The notes beneath the pieces are model-generated. The model had not been told where the DNA came from. It saw only the letters and a list, made by a program, of their open reading frames with translations, and did not search any database. Positions 1 to 9,854 of a DNA stretch of 49,127 bases are shown here, piece after piece (the stretch's first letter is position 1; each line of letters begins with the position of its first letter). Position numbers and translations under genes: made by a program. The DNA lies in assembly GCF_027257875.1 (NCBI RefSeq), contig NZ_JAPVQY010000060.1:1-49127 (forward strand), in the 5' to 3' direction. The DNA is from Burkholderia sp. IMCC1007. GTDB taxonomy: Bacteria > Pseudomonadota > Gammaproteobacteria > Burkholderiales > Burkholderiaceae.

Positions 1-546
1 TGGCCGGCCGAGCGCTTCGGCGACGCGGCCGCGCGGCTCGCGCCGCTGTTCGACGGCATTGCCGTGACCGGCAGCGCGAGCGAGCAGGCGCTGGTCGACG
101 CGGTGTGCCGGCGCGTCGGCCCGCGCGCGCTGCCGCTCGCCGGCACGCTGCCGCTGGGCGAACTCGGCGCGCTGATCGAAACCGCCGACCTGCTGCTGTC
201 GAACAACAGCGGGCCCGTCCATCTCGCGGCCGCGCTCGGCACGCCGGTCGTCGACCTGTACGCACTGACCAATCCGCAGCACACGCCGTGGCGTGTGCCG
301 CACCGCGCGTTGAACGTCGATGTGCCGTGCCGCAACTGTTACCGCAGCGTGTGCAACCAGCCGGGCCATCCGTGCCTGCTCGGGGTGAGCGCCGATGACG
401 TCGTCGCGGCCGCGCAAGCGCTGCTGCGCGGCAGCGAGCGCCATGCACTGCGTGCGGCCGCGCGCGCCGCGGCGCACCGCGACGAGCCGGTCGCGGTCAA
501 CGCATCGAACGTGATTCCCTTCGCGCACGTCATCAACAGGAGCTGA
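1..546 (+). CDS. Glycosyltransferase family 9 (heptosyltransferase-like), 3' part
   Basis: The reading frame is open from the first base, so the gene starts before the window; about 181 residues of the C-terminal half are present. The nucleotide-sugar binding half of a GT-B fold is visible, with the GT9 hallmark SNNSGPVHLAAALGTPVV. A cysteine cluster of form CxxC-x4-C-x6-C follows near the C terminus, resembling the Cys cluster of many WaaF-type ADP-heptose transferases. By family it would transfer a heptose or similar sugar onto a lipid-linked or core oligosaccharide at the inner face of the inner membrane. It ends 3 bases before the carbamoyltransferase start, so it belongs to the same operon. 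Substrate is unknown; a second GT9 lies at 3290-4366. Confidence 0.88.
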   Translation, partial: WPAERFGDAAARLAPLFDGIAVTGSASEQALVDAVCRRVGPRALPLAGTLPLGELGALIETADLLLSNNSGPVHLAAALGTPVVDLYALTNPQHTPWRVPHRALNVDVPCRNCYRSVCNQPGHPCLLGVSADDVVAAAQALLRGSERHALRAAARAAAHRDEPVAVNASNVIPFAHVINRS

Positions 547-549
547 CGC

Positions 550-2295
550 ATGCCCGAACCCATCCATACGCTCGGCATCAACGCCGCGTTCCACGACAGC
601 GCCGCGTGCATCGTGCGCGACGGCGTCGTGATCGCGGCGGCCGAGGAAGAACGCTTCACGCACGTGAAGCACGCGAAACGGCCGGTGCCGTTCTCCACGT
701 GGGAGCTGCCGTACCACGCGATCGACTACTGTCTCGCGGAAGCGGGCATCGTGCTCGCCGACGTGCAGCACGTCGCGTATTCGTATGATCCTTGGCTCGA
801 ACTCGACCGTCAGGGCGACGCGCCCGCGCTGACGCTGCCGCTCGCGCCGTCCGCGCATGCGCCGCGCGCGGACGGCGCGTCGCCGTGGCATCCGCTGTTC
901 CTGTCGTCGATCGTGAACGCGCCGCGCCAGCTCGCGGGCGGCGCGCCGCACCATCTGCAGCGGCGTTTTCGCGGCGTCGCGCACGACGGGCCGTTCCGCT
1001 GGCACTTCATCGAGCACCATCTCGCGCACGAGGCGAGCGCGTTTCTCGCGGCGCCGTACGACCATTGCGCGGTGATGACGATGGACGGGCGCGGCGAACG
1101 CGCGACGACGAGCTACGGCGTGTTCGACGGCAAGTCGTACCGGCGGCTCGGGCAGGTCAACCTGCCGCATTCGCTCGGCCTGCTGTACGAGCGCGTGACG
1201 CGCTACCTCGGCTTCCTGCATTCGTCGGACGAGTACAAGGTGATGGCGCTCGCGTCGTACGGCAAGCCGGTGTTCGCCGACGCGATGCGCAAGCTGGTCG
1301 ACTATCGCGGCGAAGGGCGCTACGAGGTCGCCGACGGCGATCTCGTCGCGCTGTTCGGGCCGGCGCGCGAACGCGGCGGCCCGATCGAGCCGCATCACTG
1401 CGACATCGCGCATGCGCTGCAGCTCGTGCTCGAGGAGACGGCGCTGCAGGCAGCCGACTGGCTCGCCGCGGAGAGCGGCGAGAAGCAGCTCGCGATGGCG
1501 GGCGGCGTCGCGCTGAACTGCGTGATGAACGGGAAGATCCGCGATCGCGGCCCGTTCGACGACGTATGGGTGCAGCCGGCCGCGGGCGATGCCGGCACCG
1601 CGCTCGGCGCCGCGTTATGGACCGACTTCCGGATGCGCGGCGCGCGCGGCGACTGGCGGATGGACCATGCGTATCTCGGGCCGTCGTACGGCGACGACGT
1701 GATCGAGGCATTCCTGAAGGAAGCGCAGCTGCCGTACCGGCGGCTCGCGGACGTCGCCGCGCAGACCGCCGCGCTGCTCGCCGCGAACCGCGTGATCGGC
1801 TGGTTCCAGGGGCGCATGGAGTTCGGGCCGCGCGCGCTCGGCGCGCGCTCGATCCTCGCGTCGCCGATCGATCCGGACATGCAGCGCAAGCTGAACCGGA
1901 TCAAGGATCGCGAGGACTTCCGGCCGGTCGCGCCGGTCGTGCTCGAGAGCAAGGCACATCAGTGGTTCACCGGCGGCCGGCGCACGCCGCTGCGCGCGCC
2001 GTTCATGCTGTTCGTGTACGACGTCGCACCCGGCGCCGAAGCGACGATTCCGGCGGTGCGCCATATCGACGGCACCGCGCGCGTGCAGACCGTCGACGAA
2101 CACCAGCATCCGCTGCTGCATGCGCTGCTGACCGAGTTCGACGCGCTGACCGGCGTGCCGGTGCTCGTCAATACGTCGTTCAACACACGCGGCGAGCCGA
2201 TCGTCTGTTCGCCGCGCGACGCGATCGAATGCTTCTGGACGTCGCCGCTCGATGCGCTCGTGATCGGTTCGTTCCTGCTGGAGAAGCCGAGATGA
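550..2295 (+). CDS. Carbamoyltransferase, NodU/CmcH family
   Basis: 581 residues, normal length for the family. The N-terminal Kae1/YrdC-like half begins LGINAAFHDSAACI, followed by the EEERFTHVKH segment, a conserved EHHLAHEASAF stretch near residue 157 and an MTMDGRGE nucleotide-binding loop near 178. The C-terminal half carries FGPRALGARSIL and NTSFNTRGEPIV, both typical of NodU. Known members transfer a carbamoyl group from carbamoyl phosphate, through carbamoyl-adenylate, to a sugar hydroxyl (Nod factors, antibiotics) or other acceptor. Sitting among four glycosyltransferases it most likely carbamoylates a sugar of the glycan built here. It overlaps the next gene by 4 bases (ATGA), indicating translational coupling. 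Confidence 0.92.
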   Translation: MPEPIHTLGINAAFHDSAACIVRDGVVIAAAEEERFTHVKHAKRPVPFSTWELPYHAIDYCLAEAGIVLADVQHVAYSYDPWLELDRQGDAPALTLPLAPSAHAPRADGASPWHPLFLSSIVNAPRQLAGGAPHHLQRRFRGVAHDGPFRWHFIEHHLAHEASAFLAAPYDHCAVMTMDGRGERATTSYGVFDGKSYRRLGQVNLPHSLGLLYERVTRYLGFLHSSDEYKVMALASYGKPVFADAMRKLVDYRGEGRYEVADGDLVALFGPARERGGPIEPHHCDIAHALQLVLEETALQAADWLAAESGEKQLAMAGGVALNCVMNGKIRDRGPFDDVWVQPAAGDAGTALGAALWTDFRMRGARGDWRMDHAYLGPSYGDDVIEAFLKEAQLPYRRLADVAAQTAALLAANRVIGWFQGRMEFGPRALGARSILASPIDPDMQRKLNRIKDREDFRPVAPVVLESKAHQWFTGGRRTPLRAPFMLFVYDVAPGAEATIPAVRHIDGTARVQTVDEHQHPLLHALLTEFDALTGVPVLVNTSFNTRGEPIVCSPRDAIECFWTSPLDALVIGSFLLEKPR

Positions 2296-3293
2296 ACGTG
2301 CGCGACACGCAACTGCCGCCGGTCGTGTCGGTCGTCGTGCCGACCTACCGGCGCCCCGACCTGCTCGAGCGCTGCCTCGACGCGCTGTGCATGCAGGTGT
2401 TCGATCCGACCGCGTACGAGATCGTCATCGTCGACGACGATCGGGCCGGCAGCGCGAGGGCGGTCGTCGATGCGTGCCGTGCGCGCGTGACCGACGTGCC
2501 GGCGATCCGCTACATGACGGCGCCCGATACGCAGGGGCCGGCCGGCGCGCGCAACGTTGGCTGGCGCACCGCGCGCGGCGCGCTGATCGCGTTCACCGAC
2601 GACGACACGATTCCCGACCCGACCTGGCTGCGGCACGGCGCGGCCGCGCTGCTGGCCGAGCCGTCGGCGGCGGCGGCGGCCGGGCGGATCGACGTGCCGT
2701 TGCGGCCGCGCCCGACCGACTACGAGCGCGACGCGGCCGGGCTCGCGCACGCGGAATTCGCGACCGCGAACTGCTTCGTGCGGCGTACCGCGCTCGAGCG
2801 CGTCGGCGGTTTCGACGAACGCTTCACGCGCGCGTGGCGCGAGGATGCCGACCTGATGTTCGCGCTGCGCGAGCATGCGGGGCCGATCGTCGGCGTCGAC
2901 GCCGCGCGGATCGTGCATCCGGTGCGGCCCGCGCGCTGGGGCGCGAGCATCGGCCAGCAATCGAAGGTGTATTTCGACGCGCTGCTGTACAAGAAGCATC
3001 GCGCAACTTACCGGCGCCACATCCGGCCGGCGCCGCCGTGGAACTACTACGCGGCCGTGCTCGCCGCGCTCGGCGCGATCGGCTGTGTCGCGGCCGGCTG
3101 GCACGTGCCGGCAATCGTTTGCGCGGCCGCATGGGCGGCGATTACCGCCGCGTTCTGCGTGAAGCGGCTGCGCGGCACGCAGCTCACGCCATCGCATATC
3201 GCCGAGATGATCGTCACGTCGATCGCGATTCCGCCCGTGTCGCTGTACTGGCGCATGCGCGGCGCGCTTCACTTCCGGGTGTTCTTCCTATGA
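2292..3293 (+). CDS. Glycosyltransferase family 2, membrane-anchored
   Basis: 333 residues. The GT-A fold begins with VSVVVPTYRRPDLLERCLDAL; the EIVIVDDD and FTDDDT (DxD-type metal/nucleotide site, about residue 99) motifs follow, with a GGFDERF acceptor-side motif and an REDADLMF catalytic segment near residue 177. Two C-terminal hydrophobic segments (about 255-295) probably anchor it in the inner membrane. Start chosen at the ATG inside the ATGA overlap with the carbamoyltransferase; its own stop overlaps the next start the same way. Role: adds one sugar to the operon's glycan; donor and acceptor cannot be read from sequence. Confidence 0.9.
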   Translation: MNVRDTQLPPVVSVVVPTYRRPDLLERCLDALCMQVFDPTAYEIVIVDDDRAGSARAVVDACRARVTDVPAIRYMTAPDTQGPAGARNVGWRTARGALIAFTDDDTIPDPTWLRHGAAALLAEPSAAAAAGRIDVPLRPRPTDYERDAAGLAHAEFATANCFVRRTALERVGGFDERFTRAWREDADLMFALREHAGPIVGVDAARIVHPVRPARWGASIGQQSKVYFDALLYKKHRATYRRHIRPAPPWNYYAAVLAALGAIGCVAAGWHVPAIVCAAAWAAITAAFCVKRLRGTQLTPSHIAEMIVTSIAIPPVSLYWRMRGALHFRVFFL

Positions 3294-4366
3294 TGCTCGA
3301 TCCCGTTTCACCCTCCGGCCCGCCGCGCATCGCGGTGTTCCGCGCGCTGCAGCTCGGCGACATGCTGTGCGCGGTGCCCGCGCTGCGCGCGCTGCGACGC
3401 GGCGAACCGGATGCGCGCATTACGCTGATCGGCTTGCCGTGGGCGCGCGAATTCGCGTCGCGCTTCTCCGATTACATCGACGGCTTCATCGCGTTTCCCG
3501 GCGCGCCGGGCCTCGGCGAACAGCCGGATGCCGGCACGGCCGCGCGCGAAGCGTTCGTCGCGGAATGCCGCGCGCGCGACTTCGATCTCGCGATCCAGCT
3601 GCATGGCAGCGGCGTGCAGACCAACGCGATCGTCGCGTCGCTCGGCGCGACGCGCACGGCCGGCTTCGTGCCGGCCGACGGCGACGCGGCCGCGCTCGAC
3701 TACACGGTGACGTGGCGCGACGACGAACCCGAAGTCAAGCGGTATCTGTCGCTGATGCGCAAGCTCGGCTACCCGGACTGGGGCGACTACCTGGAATTTC
3801 CGCTCGGCGGCCTCGACTACGCGCTGTGGCACGTGCTGTGCGACGAGCATGCGCTCGATCCGGGCCGCTACGTGATCGTCCATCCGGGCGCGCGGATGGC
3901 GTCGCGCCGCTGGCCGGTCGAACGCTTCGCGAGCGCCGCGCGGCAGCTCGCCGACGACGGCTGGCAGATCGTGCTCACCGGCACGCGCGCCGAACTGCCG
4001 CTGGCCGCCGCGTTCGCCGAGCATCTCGGGCGGCCGTGCGTGAACCTGTGCGGCCGCACGCCGCTCGGCGCGCTGGCCGCGCTGATCGGCCGCGCGCGGC
4101 TGCTGTTGTGCAACGACACGGGCGTGTCGCACGTCGCGGCGGCGCTCGGCACGCCGAGCATCGTCGTCGCATGCGGCAGCGACACGGCGCGCTGGGCGCC
4201 GCTCGACACCGAACGCCATCGCGTGCTCGCGAACTACCCGGCCTGCCGGCCGTGCATGTTCGACACCTGCCCGTACGGGCACGAGTGCGCGGCCGCGATC
4301 GGCGTGGGCGACGTGATGGAACGGGCGGGCGAACTGCTCGCGGAGGAGAGACGTCATGTCACGTAA
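3290..4366 (+). CDS. Glycosyltransferase family 9 (ADP-heptose:LPS heptosyltransferase-like)
   Basis: 358 residues, full GT-B length. N terminus reads RIAVFRALQLGDMLCAVPALRAL, the classic GT9 acceptor-domain start; the C-terminal domain has IVHPGARMASRRW, CNDTGVSHVAAALGTPS and a CxxC-x4-C-x5-C cluster at the end. A paralogue of the partial GT9 at 1-546; two heptosyltransferase-like enzymes in one operon suggest a heptose- or deoxyheptose-containing oligosaccharide. There are two adjacent ATG codons (3290 and 3293); the first forms an ATGA overlap with the upstream gene and was chosen. The 3' end overlaps the next gene by 11 bases. It could modify the LPS core or build a separate surface glycan; context does not decide. 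Confidence 0.9.
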   Translation: MMLDPVSPSGPPRIAVFRALQLGDMLCAVPALRALRRGEPDARITLIGLPWAREFASRFSDYIDGFIAFPGAPGLGEQPDAGTAAREAFVAECRARDFDLAIQLHGSGVQTNAIVASLGATRTAGFVPADGDAAALDYTVTWRDDEPEVKRYLSLMRKLGYPDWGDYLEFPLGGLDYALWHVLCDEHALDPGRYVIVHPGARMASRRWPVERFASAARQLADDGWQIVLTGTRAELPLAAAFAEHLGRPCVNLCGRTPLGALAALIGRARLLLCNDTGVSHVAAALGTPSIVVACGSDTARWAPLDTERHRVLANYPACRPCMFDTCPYGHECAAAIGVGDVMERAGELLAEERRHVT

Positions 4367-5306
4367 GCGGTTGCGCGTGCTGACCTGGCACGTACATGGG
4401 AATTATTTGTATTACCTGTCGCAGACGCCGCACGATTTCTACATCGTGACGAAACCGCAGCATCCGCCGGGCTATGCGGGGCGGGTGGGGCACCTGCCGT
4501 GGGGCGACAACGTGCACGAGGTGCCCGTCGAATGCGTGCGCGACACGGCGTTCGACTGCGTGCTGTACCAGCATCACAGCCACTATCAGCACGACCGCCT
4601 GCGGCTGCTGAGCGACGCACAGCGCGCACTGCCGGCGGTGTTCGTCGAGCACGATCCGCCGCGCGAGCATCCGACCGACACGCTGCATCCGGTGCAGGAC
4701 CCGAACGTGTTGCTGGTGCACGTGACGCCGTTCAACGCGCTGATGTGGGACAACGGCATCACGCCGACGCGTGTGATCGAGCACGGCGTGCTGATGCCCG
4801 ACAACGTCGAGTATCGCGGCACGTTGCCCAAGGGCGTGACGGTCGTGAACAACCTCGCGCGGCGCGGGCGGCGCCTCGGCGCGGACCTGTTCGACGTCAT
4901 GCGCCGCAGCGTGCCGCTCGATCTGGTCGGGATGAACTCGGCCGAACTCGGCGGGATCGGCGAGGTGCCGAATCCGGCGTTGCCGCATTTCCTGTCGCAC
5001 TACCGGTTCTTCTTCAACCCGATCCGTTATACGAGCCTCGGGCTTGCGGTGATCGAGGCGATGATGATCGGCATGCCGATCGTCGCGCTCGCGACGACGG
5101 AGATGGCGCAGCTCGTCAGGAGCGGCTACAACGGCGTGGCCGACACGCGGCCGGCCGTGCTGATCGAGGCGATGCGCATGTTGATCCGCGATCCGGAACT
5201 TGCGCGCGAGTGGGGACAGGCTGCGAAGCGCGACGCGTGCGAGCGCTTCAATATCGAGCGTTTCGCGCGCGACTGGGATCGCGCGCTGTGCGACGTGACG
5301 GCGTAG
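4356..5306 (+). CDS. Glycosyltransferase, GT1/GT4-like
   Basis: 316 residues. The C-terminal half has the GT4-type donor loop: RYTSLGLAVIEAMMIGMPIVALATTEMAQLV, then SGYNGVADT. The N-terminal half is short and divergent (LTWHVHGNYLYYLSQ), so fold assignment rests on the C-terminal half. Start ATG 4356 lies inside the preceding GT9, with an AGGAG-like stretch about 10 bases upstream, so translation is probably coupled. It is the last gene of the operon; the sigma-54 activator at 5341-6402 converges on it after 34 bases without an obvious hairpin terminator. Presumed role: final sugar addition to the glycan. Confidence 0.85.
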   Translation: MSRKRLRVLTWHVHGNYLYYLSQTPHDFYIVTKPQHPPGYAGRVGHLPWGDNVHEVPVECVRDTAFDCVLYQHHSHYQHDRLRLLSDAQRALPAVFVEHDPPREHPTDTLHPVQDPNVLLVHVTPFNALMWDNGITPTRVIEHGVLMPDNVEYRGTLPKGVTVVNNLARRGRRLGADLFDVMRRSVPLDLVGMNSAELGGIGEVPNPALPHFLSHYRFFFNPIRYTSLGLAVIEAMMIGMPIVALATTEMAQLVRSGYNGVADTRPAVLIEAMRMLIRDPELAREWGQAAKRDACERFNIERFARDWDRALCDVTA

Positions 5307-5340
5307 CGGCGACGCACGCCGCCGCGCGTGCATCGCGCAT

Positions 5341-6402
<1,062 letters not shown>

Positions 6403-6525
6403 GGATATGACCAGCTTGGGAATTTATGACCGAATGCGGTGAAGACACGGTGAAAAAATGACGTGGCACACGTTGTTTTTCACTGGAAAAGCATACCGTT
6501 TAACGCTGCCGCAAGACATTGAATC

Positions 6526-6543
6526 TTGCAATGCGAACGCCGC
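6526..6543 (-). promoter_or_regulatory. Weak sigma-54 promoter candidate for the receiver-less activator
   Basis: On the minus strand the site reads GCGGCGTTCGCATTGCAA: GG and GC are separated by exactly 10 bases and the -12 box is perfect (ATTGCA), but the -24 box is GGCGT rather than GGCAC. It overlaps the inverted repeat at 6511-6529 and lies about 110 bases upstream of the start at 6402. Confidence 0.35.
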
Positions 6544-6694
6544 GAACGGATAGATTTATTCGATGGAGCGCGACTGCGGGAGCCGCTTCTTCTATACTGC
6601 TAGACACTCGTTTGTCATGGCAGAACAGCTTGTCTGCTCGTTCGTGTGCCATGCGGAAGGCCGCTCGCCGAGTGCCTCGGCGCGGCGCTCCGCA

Positions 6695-6710
6695 CGGCAT
6701 GTCCGCCGCG
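6695..6710 (+). promoter_or_regulatory. Weak sigma-54 promoter candidate for the receiver-type activator
   Basis: The -24 box GGCAT (6696-6700) is good and the spacing to GC 6708-6709 is 10 bases, but the -12 box is CCGC instead of TTGC. It lies 45 bases before the ATG at 6754. Confidence 0.25.
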
Positions 6711-6753
6711 GTTCCGGCCGATGCTCGGGCCGGCCGCATTACAAGGAGCTTCG

Positions 6754-8121
<1,368 letters not shown>

Positions 8122-8138
8122 TCCGGCACCGGCCGCGC

Positions 8139-9062
8139 TCATGCGTGCGAGCCGGTGCGGCGTCGTTCGTCGCGGTCGAGCCGGCGGCGCATGCGTTCGA
8201 CGTGCGGCGGAATCGGCCGGCGCTCGCGCAGGATCCACGGCAGGCCGGCGAACGTGCGTGCGACGCCGCGCCCGCGCCACAGGCGCGGCAGCATGCGCAC
8301 CGTATGCGCGAGCGCGGCCCTTGCCGGCCATCTGAGCCACGCGGTCCATACCGCGTTGCGCGTCGACACACTCATGCGCGTCCGGATGTCGCGCTGCATC
8401 GAAGGGTAATGATGAACCGTCAGGTGCGGTGCATAGACGAGCCACGCGCCCGCGCGGCACAGATCGAGCGCGAGCAGCGCCTCCTCGCCGCCGAGGAAGT
8501 AGCGCGGGTGATAGCCGCCCGCACTCAGGAACGCATCGCGCCGGAACGCCGTCGCGCCGGCCAGCAGCCCGAGGATAGGCCGGCCCGGCAGCGCGACGGG
8601 CGCATCGAGCGGGCTGTCGGCCATCAGCCGGCAGGTCGGGTCTTCGCGCTGCTCGGGGCCGACCAGCACGCGCGCGGTCACGGCCGCGACGAGCGGATGC
8701 GCGTCGAGCAGGTTGGCCGCCGCGGCGAGCGAGCCGGGCGCCCACCATGTGTCGTCGTCGCAGAACGCGACGTGCGGCGTGCGCGCGAGGGCCACCCCCA
8801 GGTTGCGCCCGGCCGCGCCGAGATTGGCGGGCGCATGCACGAGCGTTACATGCGGAAAACGGGTGCGCACGAGCGCGGCGGTGTCGTCGTCCGACGCGTT
8901 GTCGACGACCACGATCGCCGGGCGGTCGGGCAATTCGGTGAGGCGCGCGAGCGTGCGCGCGAGTTCCGTCGCGCGCCGGTAGGTCAGCACGATCGCGGTC
9001 ACGCGCGGCTCGCGCGGCGGCAGCGGTGCGCGCGGCGGCGTTACGCGCACGTGCCGTCGCAT
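8139..9062 (-). CDS. Glycosyltransferase family 2
   Basis: 307 residues. GT-A start VTAIVLTYRRATELARTLARL, then AIVVVDNASDDDT, FCDDDTWW (DxD-type site, about residue 100) and an YFLGGEEALLALDL segment near 192. No clear membrane span; the C terminus is Arg-rich. It overlaps the deacetylase gene upstream by 22 bases, so the two form one transcription unit read from the promoter at 9786-9803. Presumably it acts in the same surface-glycan pathway as the genes at 1-5306 and 12192-14554. It converges on the activator at 6754-8121 with 17 bases between. Confidence 0.88.
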   Translation of the reverse strand: MRRHVRVTPPRAPLPPREPRVTAIVLTYRRATELARTLARLTELPDRPAIVVVDNASDDDTAALVRTRFPHVTLVHAPANLGAAGRNLGVALARTPHVAFCDDDTWWAPGSLAAAANLLDAHPLVAAVTARVLVGPEQREDPTCRLMADSPLDAPVALPGRPILGLLAGATAFRRDAFLSAGGYHPRYFLGGEEALLALDLCRAGAWLVYAPHLTVHHYPSMQRDIRTRMSVSTRNAVWTAWLRWPARAALAHTVRMLPRLWRGRGVARTFAGLPWILRERRPIPPHVERMRRRLDRDERRRTGSHA

Positions 9063-9736
9063 TCGAGCCGCCAGTACGTTTCAGGTTCGAGGAGATCGGC
9101 GCGCATATGAGGTTCCAACAGCGCAATCTGGCTTGCGTACGCTTCCACCGCCGCAGCTTTCTGCGGCACGCCGTCGGTGCGGTTGCCGGCCGGCATGGCA
9201 ACCGGATGGCCGATCCAGCCGTGCTCGCGCCAGCCGATCACGCGCCTGGCCATCAGCCCGTCGATCCGCCGGTACGGCACGTCCTCGTAGAAGCGCCACG
9301 TGCGCGACGCGTCGCCGTCGCGCAGCAGCGCGAGCACGGCCTGCTGCACCTGCAGGTGATCGCGATGGAACAGACCGGCCGGCGCGAGCACGCCGAACGC
9401 CGGGTGCGCGTCGATCGTGTCGGCCGCGCGTGCGGCGATCTCCGGCGACGCGGCGCGCGTGCCGTACTGATCGTCGAGGAAGTCGAGCCATACCGGGCGA
9501 GCGTGGAGCAGCGCAAGCGCGCGGCGATCCTCGTCGCGGCGCACGCGCATCGCCTCGTCGGCCGTGCGGAATCCCGCGCGGCGATCCCACGGCGGTGCGG
9601 CCGTGTCGCGTGGCGGAATGCCCGCGAACACGGTGACGACGACCGAGCCGGGCGCCTGCGCGAGCAATTGCCCGCAACTGAAGACGGCATCGTCGAGATG
9701 CGGCGAGATGACGAGCCAGCGTGTCGGAGCGGTCAT
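9041..9736 (-). CDS. PIG-L/LmbE-family N-deacetylase
   Basis: 231 residues. The zinc-binding signature appears as SPHLDDAVFSCG at residues 11-22 (family form PHxDD), and the second metal ligand is probably the His in GLFHRDHLQVQQ near residue 125. Family members remove N-acetyl groups from GlcNAc-type sugars (GlcNAc-PI, GlcNAc-Ins, teicoplanin precursors). Overlap with the GT2 gene and a sigma-54-like promoter just upstream suggest a two-gene sugar-modification unit. The acceptor is unknown; a lipid-linked HexNAc of the neighbouring glycan is plausible. Confidence 0.87.
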   Translation of the reverse strand: MTAPTRWLVISPHLDDAVFSCGQLLAQAPGSVVVTVFAGIPPRDTAAPPWDRRAGFRTADEAMRVRRDEDRRALALLHARPVWLDFLDDQYGTRAASPEIAARAADTIDAHPAFGVLAPAGLFHRDHLQVQQAVLALLRDGDASRTWRFYEDVPYRRIDGLMARRVIGWREHGWIGHPVAMPAGNRTDGVPQKAAAVEAYASQIALLEPHMRADLLEPETYWRLECDGTCA

Positions 9737-9785
9737 GTCGTGAGAGTCCCCGTGGTGAGCGGTCGAACCGGCGATCCGGTTCGGC

Positions 9786-9803
9786 GAGCACGCGCCGTGC
9801 CCA
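9786..9803 (-). promoter_or_regulatory. Sigma-54 promoter candidate, deacetylase/GT2 operon
   Basis: Minus strand TGGGCACGGCGCGTGCTC: GGCAC at -24, GTGCT at -12, exactly 10 bases between GG and GC. Expected start of transcription is near 9777, about 40 bases before the ATG at 9736. Confidence 0.62.
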
Positions 9804-9854
9804 CCCGTCCAACCCTGGCGCGCGGCCGCCAGCCTTCCGGCAGGAGCGTGTCCG

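Larger units (their letters stand above)
6403..6753. other. Intergenic region between two divergent sigma-54 activator genes
   Basis: 351 bases with no credible gene, and visibly richer in A+T than its surroundings, as expected for a regulatory region. It holds a perfect inverted repeat (GCAAGA 6511-6516, TCTTGC 6524-6529, 7-base gap), a weak minus-strand -24/-12 match (6526-6543) and a weak plus-strand one (6695-6710). The receiver-bearing activator has a clear AAGGAG at 6742-6747. Confidence 0.6.
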
